From Pseudomonas hormoni (lineage in GTDB: Bacteria; Pseudomonadota; Gammaproteobacteria; Pseudomonadales; Pseudomonadaceae), in the NCBI RefSeq assembly GCF_018502625.1, contig NZ_CP075566.1:4264001-4328000 (forward strand): a stretch of 64,000 nt of DNA, in the 5' to 3' direction. Of this stretch, positions 40,573 to 51,420 are shown piece after piece. The notes under the pieces were generated by a model. That model ran no database searches. It was not told the origin of the DNA and worked only from the letters and a program-made list of their open reading frames with translations. The position numbers were made by a program, and so were the translations under genes. How positions within the stretch are numbered: the stretch's first letter is position 1; every line of letters begins with the position of its first letter.

Positions 40573-40605
40573 GTTGTCTCTCTTCTCCTGCATTGGAGTC
40601 ATGCA

Positions 40606-42033
40606 ATGTCTGAATCCCCCGGAAAATTGAAACTCGGTGCTCTTGTTGCGTTGGTTGTCGGCTCAATGATTGGTGGCGGGATCTTCTCTTTGCCCCAGAA
40701 CATGGCCGCCAGTGCCGACGTCGGCGCCGTGTTGATCGGTTGGGCTATCACCGCCGTCGGCATGTTGACGCTGGCCTTCGTCTTTCAAACCCTTGCCAAT
40801 CGAAAGCCTGATCTGGACGGCGGTGTCTACGCCTACGCCAAGGCCGGTTTCGGCGACTACATGGGTTTCTCATCCGCCTGGGGGTACTGGATCAGTGCCT
40901 GGCTGGGCAACGTCGGTTACTTCGTTTTGCTGTTCAGCACCCTCGGCTATTTCTTTCCGATCTTCGGCGAAGGCAACACAGTGGCTGCCGTGATAGGCGC
41001 GTCGGTGCTTTTGTGGGCTGTGCACTTCCTCGTGCTGCGGGGGATCAAGGAAGCGGCGTTCATCAACCTGGTGACCACTGTCGCCAAGGTCGTGCCGCTG
41101 CTGCTGTTTGTGTTGATCGCTGTTTTCGCGTTCAAACTGGACATCTTTACGGCCGATATCTGGGGTGTGAAAAACCCGGATCTGGGCAGCGTGATGAACC
41201 AGGTGCGCAACATGATGCTGGTCACCGTGTGGGTGTTCATCGGCATTGAAGGCGCGAGCATCTTCTCGGCCCGCGCGGAAAAACGCAGCGACGTGGGTAA
41301 AGCCACCGTGATCGGTTTCATCACCGTGCTGCTGTTTCTGGTGCTGGTGAACGTGCTGTCGCTGGGCATCATGACCCAACCGGAACTGGCCAAACTGCAG
41401 AACCCGTCGATGGCCGCGGTACTGGAACACGTCGTCGGTCCATGGGGCGCGGCGTTGATCAGCGTCGGCCTGATCATTTCCCTGCTCGGTGCGTTGCTGT
41501 CGTGGGTGTTGCTGTGTGCGGAGATCATGTTCGCCGCCGCCAAGGACCACACCATGCCGGCGTTCCTGCGCAAGGAAAACGCCAACCATGTGCCGGTCAA
41601 TGCCCTGTGGCTGACCAACGCGATGGTGCAGCTGTTCCTGATCATCACGCTCTTTTCGGCCAGCACTTACCTGTCGCTGATCTACCTCGCCACCTCGATG
41701 ATCCTGGTGCCGTACCTGTGGTCGGCGGCTTACGCGCTGCTGCTGGCGGTACGCGGCGAGAGTTATGAAAACGCTTTGGCCGAGCGCAGGAAAGACTTGT
41801 TCATCGGCGCCGTCGCGTTGATCTACGCGATCTGGCTGATCTATGCCGGCGGCGTCAAATACCTGCTGCTCTCCGCCCTGCTCTATGCGCCCGGCGCGAT
41901 CCTGTTCGCCAAGGCCAAGCTTGAACTCAACAAACCGGTTTTCACCAACGTCGAGAAGCTGATTTTCGCCGCGGTCGTCGTGGGCGCCCTGGTGGCGGCC
42001 TACGGGCTGTATGACGGCTTCCTGACCCTGTAA
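40606..42033 (+). CDS. arcD: Arginine/ornithine antiporter
   Basis: A 475-residue APC-family antiporter that imports arginine in exchange for ornithine, feeding the arginine deiminase pathway. Conserved start GALVALVVGSMIGGGIFSLPQ and about 12-13 hydrophobic helices. It heads arcD-arcA-arcB-arcC and starts after an Anr-type promoter, so it should be induced under oxygen limitation and arginine. Confidence 0.95.
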   Translation: MSESPGKLKLGALVALVVGSMIGGGIFSLPQNMAASADVGAVLIGWAITAVGMLTLAFVFQTLANRKPDLDGGVYAYAKAGFGDYMGFSSAWGYWISAWLGNVGYFVLLFSTLGYFFPIFGEGNTVAAVIGASVLLWAVHFLVLRGIKEAAFINLVTTVAKVVPLLLFVLIAVFAFKLDIFTADIWGVKNPDLGSVMNQVRNMMLVTVWVFIGIEGASIFSARAEKRSDVGKATVIGFITVLLFLVLVNVLSLGIMTQPELAKLQNPSMAAVLEHVVGPWGAALISVGLIISLLGALLSWVLLCAEIMFAAAKDHTMPAFLRKENANHVPVNALWLTNAMVQLFLIITLFSASTYLSLIYLATSMILVPYLWSAAYALLLAVRGESYENALAERRKDLFIGAVALIYAIWLIYAGGVKYLLLSALLYAPGAILFAKAKLELNKPVFTNVEKLIFAAVVVGALVAAYGLYDGFLTL

Positions 42034-42068
42034 CACCTGATTGATTTGTCATCTGGAGGATCACTGTA

Positions 42069-43325
42069 ATGACCACGGAAAAAGTTAAGTACGGCGTACA
42101 TTCCGAAGCCGGCAAACTGCGCAAAGTCATGGTTTGCTCCCCCGGCCTGGCCCACCAGCGGCTGACCCCGAACAACTGCGACGAACTGCTTTTCGATGAC
42201 GTGCTGTGGGTGGCCCAGGCCAAGCGTGACCATTTCGACTTCGTCACCAAAATGCGCGAACGCAACATCGACGTGCTGGAAATGCACAACCTGCTGACCG
42301 ACATCGTCGCGATCCCCGAAGCACTGGACTGGATTCTGGAACGCAAGGTCACCGCCAATTCGGTCGGCCTCGGTCTGATCAATGAAGTCGGTTCGTGGTT
42401 GCGCAGCCTGGAGCCGCGCAAGATCGCCGAGTTCCTGATTGGCGGCGTGTCCGCCGATGACCTGCCGGACAGCTTCGGCGGCAAGACCATTCAAATGTTC
42501 CGCGACTTCCTCGGCCACTCCAGCTTCATTCTGCCGCCGCTGCCCAACACCCAGTTCACCCGCGACACCACTTGCTGGATCTACGGTGGCGTAACGCTGA
42601 ACCCGATGTACTGGCCGGCGCGCCGTCAGGAAACCTTGCTGGCCACCGCCATCTACAAATTCCACCCACAGTTCACCAACGCCGATTTCGAAATCTGGTA
42701 CGGCGACCCGGACAAGGAACACGGCAGCTCCACCCTCGAGGGCGGCGACGTGATGCCGATCGGTAACGGTGTGGTGTTGATCGGCATGGGCGAACGCTCG
42801 TCCCGTCAGGCCATCGGCCAACTGGCGGTGAACCTGTTCAAGAACAAAGCCGTCGAGAAAGTCATCGTCGCGGGCCTGCCGAAGTCCCGTGCCGCGATGC
42901 ACCTGGACACCGTGTTCAGCTTCTGCGACCGCGACCTCGTCACGATCTTCCCGGAGGTGGTGAACCAGATCGTCGCCTTCACGCTGCGCCCCGACGAAAG
43001 CAAACCGGGCGGCGTCGACATCCGCCGCGAAGAAACCAGTTTCCTCGACACCGTGGCCAAGGCCCTCAACCTCAAAGCGTTGCGCGTGGTGGAAACCGGC
43101 GGCAACAGCTTCGCCGCCGAACGCGAACAGTGGGACGACGGCAACAACGTGGTGGCGGTGGAGCCTGGCGTGGTGATCGGCTATGACCGCAACACCTACA
43201 CCAACACTCTGCTGCGCAAGGCCGGTGTGGAAGTCATCACCATCAGCGCCGGCGAACTGGGACGCGGCCGTGGCGGCGGCCACTGCATGACCTGCCCGAT
43301 CATTCGCGACCCTATCGACTATTAA
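42069..43325 (+). CDS. arcA: Arginine deiminase
   Basis: A 418-residue guanidino-modifying enzyme that cleaves arginine to citrulline and ammonia. The catalytic Cys406 is in [14 protein letters not shown]; the His and Asp/Glu of the active site are in the [12 protein letters not shown] and [10 protein letters not shown] segments. Preceded by TGGAGGATCACTGTA. Confidence 0.97.
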   Translation: MTTEKVKYGVHSEAGKLRKVMVCSPGLAHQRLTPNNCDELLFDDVLWVAQAKRDHFDFVTKMRERNIDVLEMHNLLTDIVAIPEALDWILERKVTANSVGLGLINEVGSWLRSLEPRKIAEFLIGGVSADDLPDSFGGKTIQMFRDFLGHSSFILPPLPNTQFTRDTTCWIYGGVTLNPMYWPARRQETLLATAIYKFHPQFTNADFEIWYGDPDKEHGSSTLEGGDVMPIGNGVVLIGMGERSSRQAIGQLAVNLFKNKAVEKVIVAGLPKSRAAMHLDTVFSFCDRDLVTIFPEVVNQIVAFTLRPDESKPGGVDIRREETSFLDTVAKALNLKALRVVETGGNSFAAEREQWDDGNNVVAVEPGVVIGYDRNTYTNTLLRKAGVEVITISAGELGRGRGGGHCMTCPIIRDPIDY

Positions 43326-43395
43326 TTCTTGTGCCCTGCTTCGCGCTTATAACGCGTGAAGCAGGCGGATAACCGAAACCCAAGGAGATCCAATC

Positions 43396-44406
43396 ATGGC
43401 TTTCAACATGCGCAACCGCAGCCTGCTCTCGCTGATGCACCATACGACTCGCGAGCTGCATTACCTGCTGGACCTGTCCCGCGACCTCAAGCGCGCCAAG
43501 TACACCGGCACCGAGCAACAGCACCTCAAAGGCAGGAACATCGCGCTGATCTTCGAAAAAACCTCGACCCGCACCCGTTGCGCCTTCGAAGTGGCGGCCC
43601 ATGACCAAGGCGCCCACGTCACCTACATCGACCCGGTGTCGTCGCAGATCGGTCATAAGGAAAGCATGAAAGACACCGCCCGCGTGCTCGGGCGGATGTT
43701 CGATGCCATCGAGTACCGTGGCTTCGAACAGGACATCGTCGAAGAGCTGGCCAAGTTCGCCGGCGTGCCGGTGTTCAACGGTCTGACCGCTGAATTCCAC
43801 CCGACACAGATGATCGCCGACACCCTGACCATGCGCGAACACAGCGACAAACCGCTGCATGACATCAGCTATGCCTACCTCGGCGACGCCCGCTACAACA
43901 TGGGCAACTCGCTGTTGATGATCGGCGCCAAACTGGGCATGGACGTGCGCATCGCCGCGCCGAAAGCGCTGTGGCCCCACGCTGATTTCATCGCCCAGTG
44001 CAAAGCCTTCGCCGAGGAAAGCGGCGCACGCATCACCATCACCGAAGACCCGAAAGAAGCGGTCAAGGGTGTGGACTTCATCCACACCGACATCTGGGTG
44101 TCGATGGGTGAGCCGGTGGAAGCGTGGGACGAACGCATCGAGCAACTGCTGCCGTACCAGGTCAACGCGAAAATGATGAAGGCTTCGGGCAACCCGCGCG
44201 TGAAGTTCATGCACTGTTTGCCTGCGTTCCATAACAGCGAAACCAAGGTCGGCAAGGACATCGCCGCGCGGTATCCGCACCTGGCCAATGGTGTCGAGGT
44301 GACTGAAGAAGTCTTCGAATCCCCGGCCAACATCGCCTTCGAGCAAGCGGAAAACCGCATGCACACCATCAAGGCGATCCTGGTCGCGGCGTTGGCGGAT
44401 ATCTAA
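43396..44406 (+). CDS. arcB: Catabolic ornithine carbamoyltransferase
   Basis: A 336-residue enzyme that turns citrulline and phosphate into ornithine and carbamoyl phosphate. Carbamoyl-phosphate motif [14 protein letters not shown], and HCLPAFH late in the protein. It is the catabolic form by length and operon. Starts 70 bp after arcA. Confidence 0.96.
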   Translation: MAFNMRNRSLLSLMHHTTRELHYLLDLSRDLKRAKYTGTEQQHLKGRNIALIFEKTSTRTRCAFEVAAHDQGAHVTYIDPVSSQIGHKESMKDTARVLGRMFDAIEYRGFEQDIVEELAKFAGVPVFNGLTAEFHPTQMIADTLTMREHSDKPLHDISYAYLGDARYNMGNSLLMIGAKLGMDVRIAAPKALWPHADFIAQCKAFAEESGARITITEDPKEAVKGVDFIHTDIWVSMGEPVEAWDERIEQLLPYQVNAKMMKASGNPRVKFMHCLPAFHNSETKVGKDIAARYPHLANGVEVTEEVFESPANIAFEQAENRMHTIKAILVAALADI

Positions 44407-44440
44407 CGGCTGACCTGGCCGCTCCTGCAGGAACACGGAA

Positions 44441-44530
44441 CCTGTGGGAGCTGGCTCGCCAGCGATGGCATCACCTCGGTGTATCTGACAGACCGAGGCG
44501 ACGCCATCGCTGGCAAGCCAGCTCCCACAT
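44441..44530. repeat. REP/REPIN pair, family D, inside the arc operon
   Basis: Inverted copies of CTGTGGGAGCTGGCTCGCCA / TGGCAAGCCAGCTCCCACA between arcB and arcC. It probably forms a hairpin in the transcript and may reduce arcC expression. Confidence 0.88.
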
Positions 44531-44592
44531 TGACCGAGTCCTACCGGGAGACCGAGCCGCTCGCAACTTCTCTGCTTTAGAAGGACTGCATT

Positions 44593-45522
44593 ATGCGTAT
44601 CGTCGTTGCTCTGGGCGGTAACGCCCTGCTCCGCCGTGGTGAACCCATGACCGCGGACAATCAACGCGCCAACATCCGGATTGCCACCGAGCAAATCGCC
44701 AAGATTTACGCCGGCAATGAACTGGTCATCGCCCACGGCAATGGTCCGCAGGTTGGCCTGCTGTCGCTGCAAGCGGCGGCCTACACTTCGGTGTCGCCGT
44801 ACCCGCTGGACGTGCTCGGCGCCGAAACCGAAGGCATGATCGGCTACATCATCGAACAGGAACTGGGCAACCTGCTGGACTTCGAAGTGCCCTTCGCCAC
44901 GCTCCTGACCCAGGTCGAAGTCGACGCCAACGACCCCGCGTTCCAGAACCCGACCAAACCCATCGGCCCGGTGTACGCCAAGGCCGAAGCGGAAAAACTC
45001 GCCGCCGAGAAAGGCTGGGCGATTGCCCCGGACGGCGACAAATTCCGTCGCGTGGTGGCCAGCCCGAGACCGAAACGCATCTTCGAAATTCGCCCGATCA
45101 AGTGGCTGCTGGAAAAAGGCAGCATCGTGATCTGCGCCGGCGGTGGCGGAATCCCGACGATGTACGGCGCCCACGGCAAACTGCAAGGCGTGGAAGCGGT
45201 GATCGACAAGGACCTGTGCTCGGCGCTGCTGGCCGAACAGCTCGACAGTGATTTGCTGGTAATCGCCACCGACGTCAACGCCGCCTTCATCGATTTCGGC
45301 AAAACGACCCAGAAAGCCATTGCCCAGGCGCACCCGGACGAAATGGAAAAACTCGGTTTCGCTGCCGGCTCCATAGGACCCAAAGTCCAGGCCGCTTGCG
45401 AGTTTGCCCGCCATACTGGAAAAGTCGCGGTGATCGGTTCACTCTCGGACATCGAAGCGATCGTCCAGGGCAAGGCCGGCACGCGCATCAGCACGGCGAA
45501 ACCTGGCATAACTTATTTATAA
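44593..45522 (+). CDS. arcC: Carbamate kinase
   Basis: A 309-residue amino-acid-kinase fold enzyme that makes ATP from carbamoyl phosphate. N-terminal [15 protein letters not shown], then [14 protein letters not shown], and ICAGGGGIP. Final step of the ADI pathway, giving ATP under anoxia. An AGAAGGA site precedes ATG. Confidence 0.96.
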   Translation: MRIVVALGGNALLRRGEPMTADNQRANIRIATEQIAKIYAGNELVIAHGNGPQVGLLSLQAAAYTSVSPYPLDVLGAETEGMIGYIIEQELGNLLDFEVPFATLLTQVEVDANDPAFQNPTKPIGPVYAKAEAEKLAAEKGWAIAPDGDKFRRVVASPRPKRIFEIRPIKWLLEKGSIVICAGGGGIPTMYGAHGKLQGVEAVIDKDLCSALLAEQLDSDLLVIATDVNAAFIDFGKTTQKAIAQAHPDEMEKLGFAAGSIGPKVQAACEFARHTGKVAVIGSLSDIEAIVQGKAGTRISTAKPGITYL

Positions 45523-45534
45523 GGAGAAACGCCA

Positions 45535-45897
45535 ATGGCAACGTTCGAGCCCGGTCATCTGCACATCGAGCGCCACGCGCTGACCCCGGATGATGTCAAC
45601 TACAACGTGCACCTCGACTATGAGGTCACGCAGGATCCCAAGAAAGGCAAAGGGATGCTGTTCACCCTGCACGGCAGCATGCAGGGAAAGGACATGACGG
45701 AGACCTTCTTTCTGGCCAAGGAGGAGGCTTACAACTTCGCCAACAACGTGACGAAAATCGCCGAGAAGTATGGAATCCCGAAGACACACAGCCAGATCGG
45801 CTCGATTCACAAGCATTACGATTTAATGTTTGAAGACATCCGGAAGCAGTTGGATATGAAATCCGGCGACCCGGTAAACCTCGAGAACTTCGAATAA
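45535..45897 (+). CDS. DUF5064 family protein, last gene of the arc operon
   Basis: A 120-residue soluble protein with the DUF5064 pattern GHLHIERHALTPDDVNY and KYGIPKTHSQIG. I do not know its function. It starts 12 nt after arcC with AAGGAGAAACGCCA, so it is clearly in the same transcript. A role in arginine or anaerobic metabolism is suggested only by that. Confidence 0.8.
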   Translation: MATFEPGHLHIERHALTPDDVNYNVHLDYEVTQDPKKGKGMLFTLHGSMQGKDMTETFFLAKEEAYNFANNVTKIAEKYGIPKTHSQIGSIHKHYDLMFEDIRKQLDMKSGDPVNLENFE

Positions 45898-45908
45898 CCT
45901 ACGCCCCC

Positions 45909-46001
45909 TTGTGGGAGCGAGCCTGCTCGCGATAGCAGTGTGACAGTGAACATTAACGTCAACTGACACACCGCTATCGCGAGCAGGCTCGCTCCCACAG
46001 G
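45909..46001. repeat. REP/REPIN pair, family B
   Basis: Inverted copies of TGTGGGAGCGAGCCTGCTCG around a 45-bp centre, between DUF5064 and gcsR. Confidence 0.86.
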
Positions 46002-46098
46002 GATCACCAATACCTTGAAATCCCGCGCAGGATTTCACCATTGGCCCGCCCCAAGGCATACTTGCCACCCTCCGCACTCCAGAACCAAAAACCGCCCC

Positions 46099-47607
46099 AT
46101 GCGTATCCACGTCAGCTTCATCGACCGCGTCGGCATCACCCAGGAAGTCCTGGCCCTGCTCGGTGGGCGCAATCTCAATCTGGATGCGGTGGAAATGGTC
46201 CCGCCCAACGTCTACATCGACGCCCCGACCCTCAGCCCGCAAGTGCTCGAAGAGCTGCACGATGCGTTGCTCAGCGTGCGCGGTGTGCAAGCGATGACGG
46301 TGGTCGACATCCTTCCCGGCCAACGTCGGCACTTGCAGCTCGATGCCTTGCTCGCCGCCATGACCGATCCGGTACTGGCCCTGGACAGCAGCGGCAACGT
46401 GCTGTTGGCCAACCCGGCACTGATTGCCTTGTACGGACGCGAACCGGCCGGTGAAAGTGTGGCGGATCTGTTTGCCGATCCCGCCCTGCTCGACACCCTG
46501 CTGGAACAAGGCTTTCGCTTGCCGCTGCGCGAGATCACCGTCAACGGCCAGACCTTGCTGCTGGACGCCACGCCGATCACCGATGCCGGCGCGTTGCTGA
46601 CGCTGTATCAACCGAACCGCATCGGCGAACGCCTCTCGGCGCTGCACCACGACCATGCCGAAGGGTTCGATGCGTTGCTCGGCGAATCCCCGGCGATTCG
46701 CACGCTCAAGACCCGTGCTCAACGCGTGGCGGCCCTTGATGCGCCGCTATTGATCCAGGGCGAAACCGGCACCGGCAAAGAGCTCGTCGCCCGCGCCTGT
46801 CACGCCATCAGCGCTCGGCACAATTCACCGTTTCTGGCGCTGAACTGCGCAGCATTGCCGGAGAACCTCGCCGAAAGTGAACTGTTCGGCTACGCCCCCG
46901 GCGCTTTCACCGGTGCGCAACGGGGCGGTAAACCGGGGCTGATGGAACTGGCGAACCAGGGCACGGTATTTCTCGATGAAATCGGCGAAATGTCACCGTA
47001 CTTGCAGGCGAAACTGCTGCGGTTTTTGAACGATGGCAGCTTCCGCCGCGTGGGCGGTGATCGTGAGGTAAAGGTCAACGTGCGGATCCTTAGCGCCACG
47101 CACCGCGACCTGGAAAAAATGGTCAGCGAAGGCACGTTCCGTGAAGACCTGTTCTATCGCCTCAACGTCCTGAATGTCGAAGTCCCGCCGCTGCGCGAAC
47201 GTGGCCAGGACATTTTGCTGCTGGCCCGTTATTTCATGCAGCAGGCCTGTGCGCAGATTCAGCGACCGGTGTGTCGCCTGGCGCCCGGGACCTACCCGGC
47301 GCTGTTGGGCAACCGTTGGCCAGGCAACGTGCGGCAATTGCAGAACGTGATCTTCCGCGCTGCCGCGATTTGTGAAAGCAGCCTGGTGGACATCGGCGAC
47401 CTCGACATTGCCGGCACCTCCGTGGCCCGCCAGAGCGACAACGAAGTCGACAGCCTGGAGCAGGCGATGGAAGAGTTCGAGAAGACCCTGCTGGAAAAAC
47501 TCTACGTCAGCTACCCCTCGACCCGGCAACTGGCCAGCCGCCTGCAAACCTCCCACACCGCGATTGCTCATCGGTTGCGCAAGTACGGGATTCCAAACAA
47601 GCCGTAG
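46099..47607 (+). CDS. gcsR: GcsR, sigma-54-dependent activator of glycine cleavage (TyrR-like)
   Basis: A 502-residue regulator: N-terminal ACT domain (MRIHVSFIDRVGITQEVLAL), PAS-like middle (MTDPVLALDSSGNVLLANPA), AAA+ domain with Walker A GETGTGKE and the sigma-54 contact loop ELFGYAPGAFTGAQ, Walker B VFLDEIGEM, and a C-terminal helix-turn-helix (TRQLASRLQTSHTAIAHRLR). It resembles PhhR/TyrR, but its place before gcvH-gcvP-sdaA-gcvT identifies GcsR, which activates that operon with glycine in P. aeruginosa. ATG at 46099 gives the usual N-terminus. Confidence 0.9.
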   Translation: MRIHVSFIDRVGITQEVLALLGGRNLNLDAVEMVPPNVYIDAPTLSPQVLEELHDALLSVRGVQAMTVVDILPGQRRHLQLDALLAAMTDPVLALDSSGNVLLANPALIALYGREPAGESVADLFADPALLDTLLEQGFRLPLREITVNGQTLLLDATPITDAGALLTLYQPNRIGERLSALHHDHAEGFDALLGESPAIRTLKTRAQRVAALDAPLLIQGETGTGKELVARACHAISARHNSPFLALNCAALPENLAESELFGYAPGAFTGAQRGGKPGLMELANQGTVFLDEIGEMSPYLQAKLLRFLNDGSFRRVGGDREVKVNVRILSATHRDLEKMVSEGTFREDLFYRLNVLNVEVPPLRERGQDILLLARYFMQQACAQIQRPVCRLAPGTYPALLGNRWPGNVRQLQNVIFRAAAICESSLVDIGDLDIAGTSVARQSDNEVDSLEQAMEEFEKTLLEKLYVSYPSTRQLASRLQTSHTAIAHRLRKYGIPNKP

Positions 47608-47611
47608 CCCC

Positions 47612-47704
47612 CCTGTGGGAGCCAGCCTGCTGTCGATTGCGGTGTGGCAGGCAAAAAAGAGGTCGACTGACATAGCCTCATCGCCAGCAGGCTGGCTCCC
47701 ACAG
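47612..47704. repeat. REP/REPIN pair, family E
   Basis: Inverted copies of CTGTGGGAGCCAGCCTGCTG / CAGCAGGCTGGCTCCCACAG directly after gcsR. Confidence 0.85.
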
Positions 47705-47747
47705 TTTTTGTGTTCAGCCGAAATCCTGTTTAAAAACGACCTCCACC

Positions 47748-47865
47748 TGTACTGAAAGCGCTACAGCGGAACGATATCGCTACACCCTCTCCCGATCACC
47801 GCTGTGCAAGGCTTTGATCCCATTACGCTTTTTTCTTCGCTTCAGGCTGTAGCGATTTCGCTACA
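47748..47865 (+). promoter_or_regulatory. Three GcsR-type operators upstream of gcvH
   Basis: 18-bp boxes with the TGTA-CG core: TGTACTGAAAGCGCTACA (47748-47765), CGGAACGATATCGCTACA (47767-47784, revcomp TGTAGCG-N4-CGTTCCG) and TGTAGCGATTTCGCTACA (47848-47865). They agree with the reported GcsR consensus TGTAACG-N4-CGTTCCG (from memory). The first two are separated by 1 bp and the third is 64 bp downstream. Confidence 0.7.
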
Positions 47866-47929
47866 GGCATTCAATTCGCTCGCCCCTCATAAACACTCAA
47901 AACACTGATTTATAAGGACTTATTAACAT

Positions 47930-47945
47930 TGGCCGCGATCTTGCT
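47930..47945 (+). promoter_or_regulatory. Sigma-54 promoter (-24/-12) of gcvH
   Basis: TGGCCGCGATCTTGCT: GG at 47931-47932, GC at 47943-47944 with exactly ten bases between, the sigma-54 signature. It sits 65 bp after the third GcsR-type site and 83 bp before gcvH. Confidence 0.75.
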
Positions 47946-48027
47946 TAGTAGCCACTTATAAAGAAGGGCTTTTGCCCAAGCATTCAATCGCGTCCACCAG
48001 ACGAGTCTGGCCCCCTTAGGAGTTTCC

Positions 48028-48411
48028 ATGAGCGAGTTGCGTTTTACTGAAGATCACGAATGGCTGCGCACCGAAGCTGACGGCACCGTCACCGTCGGCA
48101 TCACCGCTTTCGCGCAGAACGCCCTGGGCGACGTGGTTTTCGTACAACTGCCTGAGCTGCAGTCCTACGCCAAAGGCGCAGAAGCCGCCACCGTGGAATC
48201 GGTAAAAGCCGCCAGCGGCGTGTACATGCCACTGGACGGTGAAGTGCTGGAAGTGAACCCGGCGCTGGACAGCAGCCCGGAACTGGTCAACGAAGATCCG
48301 ATGGGCGAAGGCTGGTTCTTCCGCTTCCAGCCAACCGACGCCTCGGCTGTCGCCAAACTGCTGGATCAGGACGCCTACGACCGTCTGATCAAAGCCAACG
48401 CCGAAGCCTGA
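48028..48411 (+). CDS. gcvH: Glycine cleavage system H protein
   Basis: A 127-residue lipoyl carrier. The lipoylated Lys60 lies in [13 protein letters not shown]. It shuttles the aminomethyl group from GcvP to GcvT. First gene of the sigma-54 operon (second copy, gcvH2 type), TAGGAG before the ATG. Confidence 0.96.
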   Translation: MSELRFTEDHEWLRTEADGTVTVGITAFAQNALGDVVFVQLPELQSYAKGAEAATVESVKAASGVYMPLDGEVLEVNPALDSSPELVNEDPMGEGWFFRFQPTDASAVAKLLDQDAYDRLIKANAEA

Positions 48412-48422
48412 GGAGCGCTGAC

Positions 48423-51275
48423 ATGACTCAAATCAATCTGACCACCGCCAACGAATTTATCGCGCGCCACATCGGCCCGCGTTCCGGCGATGAGCAAGCG
48501 ATGCTCAACAGCCTCGGTTTCGACTCCCTGGAAGCCCTGAGCGCCAGCGTCATTCCGGAAAGCATCAAAGGCACCAGCGTCCTCGGTATGGACGACGGCC
48601 TGAGCGAAGCCGACGCCCTGGCGTTGATCAAAGGTATCGCCGCCAAGAACCAACTGTTCAAGACTTACATCGGCCAGGGCTACTACGGCACGCACACGCC
48701 GTCGCCGATCCTGCGCAACCTGCTGGAAAACCCGGCCTGGTACACCGCGTACACCCCGTACCAGCCAGAAATTTCCCAGGGTCGTCTCGAAGCGCTGCTG
48801 AACTTCCAGACCCTGATCAGCGACCTCACTGGCCTGCCGATCGCCAACGCCTCGCTGCTGGATGAAGCCACCGCCGCTGCCGAAGCCATGACCTTCTGCA
48901 AACGCCTGAGCAAGAACAAGGGCAGCCACGCGTTCTTTGCATCGGTGCATTGCCACCCGCAAACCCTCGACGTACTGCGCACCCGTGCCGAGCCGCTGGG
49001 CATCGACGTCGTCGTCGGCGACGAGCTTGAACTGACTGACGTAACGCCGTTCTTCGGCGCCCTGCTGCAATACCCGGCGAGCAACGGTGATCTGTTTGAC
49101 TACCGCGAACTGACCGAACGTTTCCACGCCGCCAACGCACTGGTGGCGGTTGCCGCTGACCTGCTGGCCCTGACCGTGCTGACCCCGCCGGGCGAATTCG
49201 GCGCCGACGTGGCCATCGGCAGCGCCCAACGTTTCGGCGTTCCGCTGGGCTTCGGTGGCCCGCACGCGGCGTACTTCTCTACCAAAGATGCATTCAAGCG
49301 CGACATGCCGGGCCGTCTGGTCGGCGTCTCTGTGGACCGTTTCGGCAAGCCGGCCCTGCGCCTGGCCATGCAGACCCGCGAGCAACATATCCGCCGCGAG
49401 AAAGCCACCAGCAACATCTGCACCGCGCAGGTTCTGTTGGCCAACATCGCCAGCATGTACGCCGTGTATCACGGTCCGAAAGGCCTGACGCAGATTGCCA
49501 ACCGCATTCATCACCTGACCGCGATCCTCGCCAAAGGCTTGAGCGCACTGGGCCTGACCGTCGAACAAGCCAGCTTTTTCGACACCCTGACCCTGAAAAC
49601 CGGCGCTGACACCGCCAAACTGCACGACAAGGCGCGTGCGCAGAAGATCAACCTGCGCGTAGTTGATGGCGAGCGTCTGGGCCTGTCCCTTGACGAAACC
49701 ACTTCGCAAGCCGACGTCGAAACGCTGTGGGCTCTGCTTGCCGACGGCAAGGCACTGCCAGACTTCGCCGCCCTCGCCGCTGCAGTGGTCAGCACCATCC
49801 CGGCCGCTCTGGTTCGCCAATCGCCGATCCTCAGCCACCCGGTGTTCAACCGTTACCACTCGGAAACCGAGCTGATGCGCTACCTGCGCAAGCTCGCCGA
49901 CAAGGATCTGGCCCTGGATCGCACCATGATCCCGCTGGGTTCGTGCACCATGAAACTCAACGCCGCCAGCGAAATGATCCCGGTGACCTGGGCTGAATTC
50001 GGTGCCTTGCACCCGTTCGCCCCGGCCGAGCAAAGCGCCGGTTATCAGCAACTGACCGATGAACTGGAAGCGATGCTCTGTGCCGCTACCGGTTACGACT
50101 CGATCTCCCTGCAACCGAACGCAGGCTCGCAAGGTGAATACGCCGGCCTGCTGGCGATTCGCGCCTATCACCAGAGCCGCGGTGAAGACCGTCGCGACAT
50201 CTGCCTGATCCCGTCGTCCGCACACGGCACTAACCCGGCCACCGCCAACATGGCTGGCATGCGTGTGGTCGTGACGGCTTGCGATGCTCGCGGCAACGTT
50301 GACATCGAAGACCTGCGCGCCAAGGCCATCGAGCACCGCGAACACCTCGCCGCGCTGATGATCACCTACCCATCGACCCACGGCGTGTTCGAAGAAGGCA
50401 TCCGCGAAATCTGCGGCATCATTCATGACAACGGCGGCCAGGTTTACATCGACGGCGCCAACATGAACGCGATGGTCGGCCTCTGCGCACCGGGCAAGTT
50501 CGGCGGCGACGTGTCGCACCTGAACCTGCACAAAACCTTCTGCATCCCGCACGGCGGTGGCGGCCCGGGCGTCGGCCCGATTGGCGTCAAGTCGCACCTG
50601 ACCCCGTTCCTGCCGGGCCACGCCCAGATGGAACGCAAGGAAGGCGCGGTCTGCGCGGCACCGTTCGGCAGCGCGAGCATCCTGCCGATCACCTGGATGT
50701 ACATTCGGATGATGGGTGGCGCGGGTCTCAAGCGTGCTTCGCAGCTGGCGATCCTGAATGCCAACTACATTTCCCGTCGCCTCGAAGAGCACTATCCAGT
50801 CCTCTATACCGGCAGCAACGGCCTGGTGGCGCACGAATGCATCCTCGACCTGCGTCCATTGAAAGACAGCAGCGGCATCAGCGTCGATGACGTCGCCAAG
50901 CGCCTGATCGACTTCGGTTTCCACGCCCCGACCATGTCGTTCCCGGTGGCTGGCACGCTGATGATCGAGCCGACCGAAAGCGAATCCAAGGAAGAACTGG
51001 ACCGCTTCTGCGACGCCATGATCCGCATCCGCGAAGAAATCCGCGCAGTGGAAAACGGCACGCTGGACAAGGATGACAACCCACTGAAAAACGCTCCGCA
51101 CACCGCAGCGGAAATCGTTGGCGAGTGGACGCACCCGTACAGCCGCGAGCAAGCGGTGTATCCGGTCGCGTCGCTGATCGAAGGCAAGTACTGGCCGCCG
51201 GTCGGCCGCGTCGACAACGTCTTCGGCGATCGCAACCTGGTTTGCGCCTGCCCGTCGATCGAAAGCTACGCTTAA
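48423..51275 (+). CDS. gcvP: Glycine dehydrogenase (decarboxylating), P protein
   Basis: A 950-residue PLP enzyme that decarboxylates glycine and passes the remainder to GcvH. The PLP Lys704 is in [17 protein letters not shown]. The N-terminal half is the structural homologue lacking the lysine, so this is the single-chain form. 11 nt after gcvH. Confidence 0.97.
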   Translation: MTQINLTTANEFIARHIGPRSGDEQAMLNSLGFDSLEALSASVIPESIKGTSVLGMDDGLSEADALALIKGIAAKNQLFKTYIGQGYYGTHTPSPILRNLLENPAWYTAYTPYQPEISQGRLEALLNFQTLISDLTGLPIANASLLDEATAAAEAMTFCKRLSKNKGSHAFFASVHCHPQTLDVLRTRAEPLGIDVVVGDELELTDVTPFFGALLQYPASNGDLFDYRELTERFHAANALVAVAADLLALTVLTPPGEFGADVAIGSAQRFGVPLGFGGPHAAYFSTKDAFKRDMPGRLVGVSVDRFGKPALRLAMQTREQHIRREKATSNICTAQVLLANIASMYAVYHGPKGLTQIANRIHHLTAILAKGLSALGLTVEQASFFDTLTLKTGADTAKLHDKARAQKINLRVVDGERLGLSLDETTSQADVETLWALLADGKALPDFAALAAAVVSTIPAALVRQSPILSHPVFNRYHSETELMRYLRKLADKDLALDRTMIPLGSCTMKLNAASEMIPVTWAEFGALHPFAPAEQSAGYQQLTDELEAMLCAATGYDSISLQPNAGSQGEYAGLLAIRAYHQSRGEDRRDICLIPSSAHGTNPATANMAGMRVVVTACDARGNVDIEDLRAKAIEHREHLAALMITYPSTHGVFEEGIREICGIIHDNGGQVYIDGANMNAMVGLCAPGKFGGDVSHLNLHKTFCIPHGGGGPGVGPIGVKSHLTPFLPGHAQMERKEGAVCAAPFGSASILPITWMYIRMMGGAGLKRASQLAILNANYISRRLEEHYPVLYTGSNGLVAHECILDLRPLKDSSGISVDDVAKRLIDFGFHAPTMSFPVAGTLMIEPTESESKEELDRFCDAMIRIREEIRAVENGTLDKDDNPLKNAPHTAAEIVGEWTHPYSREQAVYPVASLIEGKYWPPVGRVDNVFGDRNLVCACPSIESYA

Positions 51276-51325
51276 ACCAATGAGGGGGCACTCATATGCC
51301 CCCGATTTCAAGAACACCACATAAC

Positions 51326-51420
51326 CCTGTGGGAGCTGGCTTGCCAGCGATAGCGGTGCATCAGTCGACACTGCCTTTGCCTGACACACCGCTATCGCTG
51401 GCAAGCCAGCTCCCACAGGA
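51326..51420. repeat. REP/REPIN pair, family D, between gcvP and sdaA
   Basis: Inverted copies of CTGTGGGAGCTGGCTTGCCA / TGGCAAGCCAGCTCCCACAG around a 40-bp centre. It occupies the place where glyA2 is found in P. aeruginosa. Confidence 0.88.

Noticed and set aside
43312..45414. A 700-codon antisense frame across arcB and arcC
   Set aside because: Shadow of two well-recognised genes, and it crosses the REP element between them.
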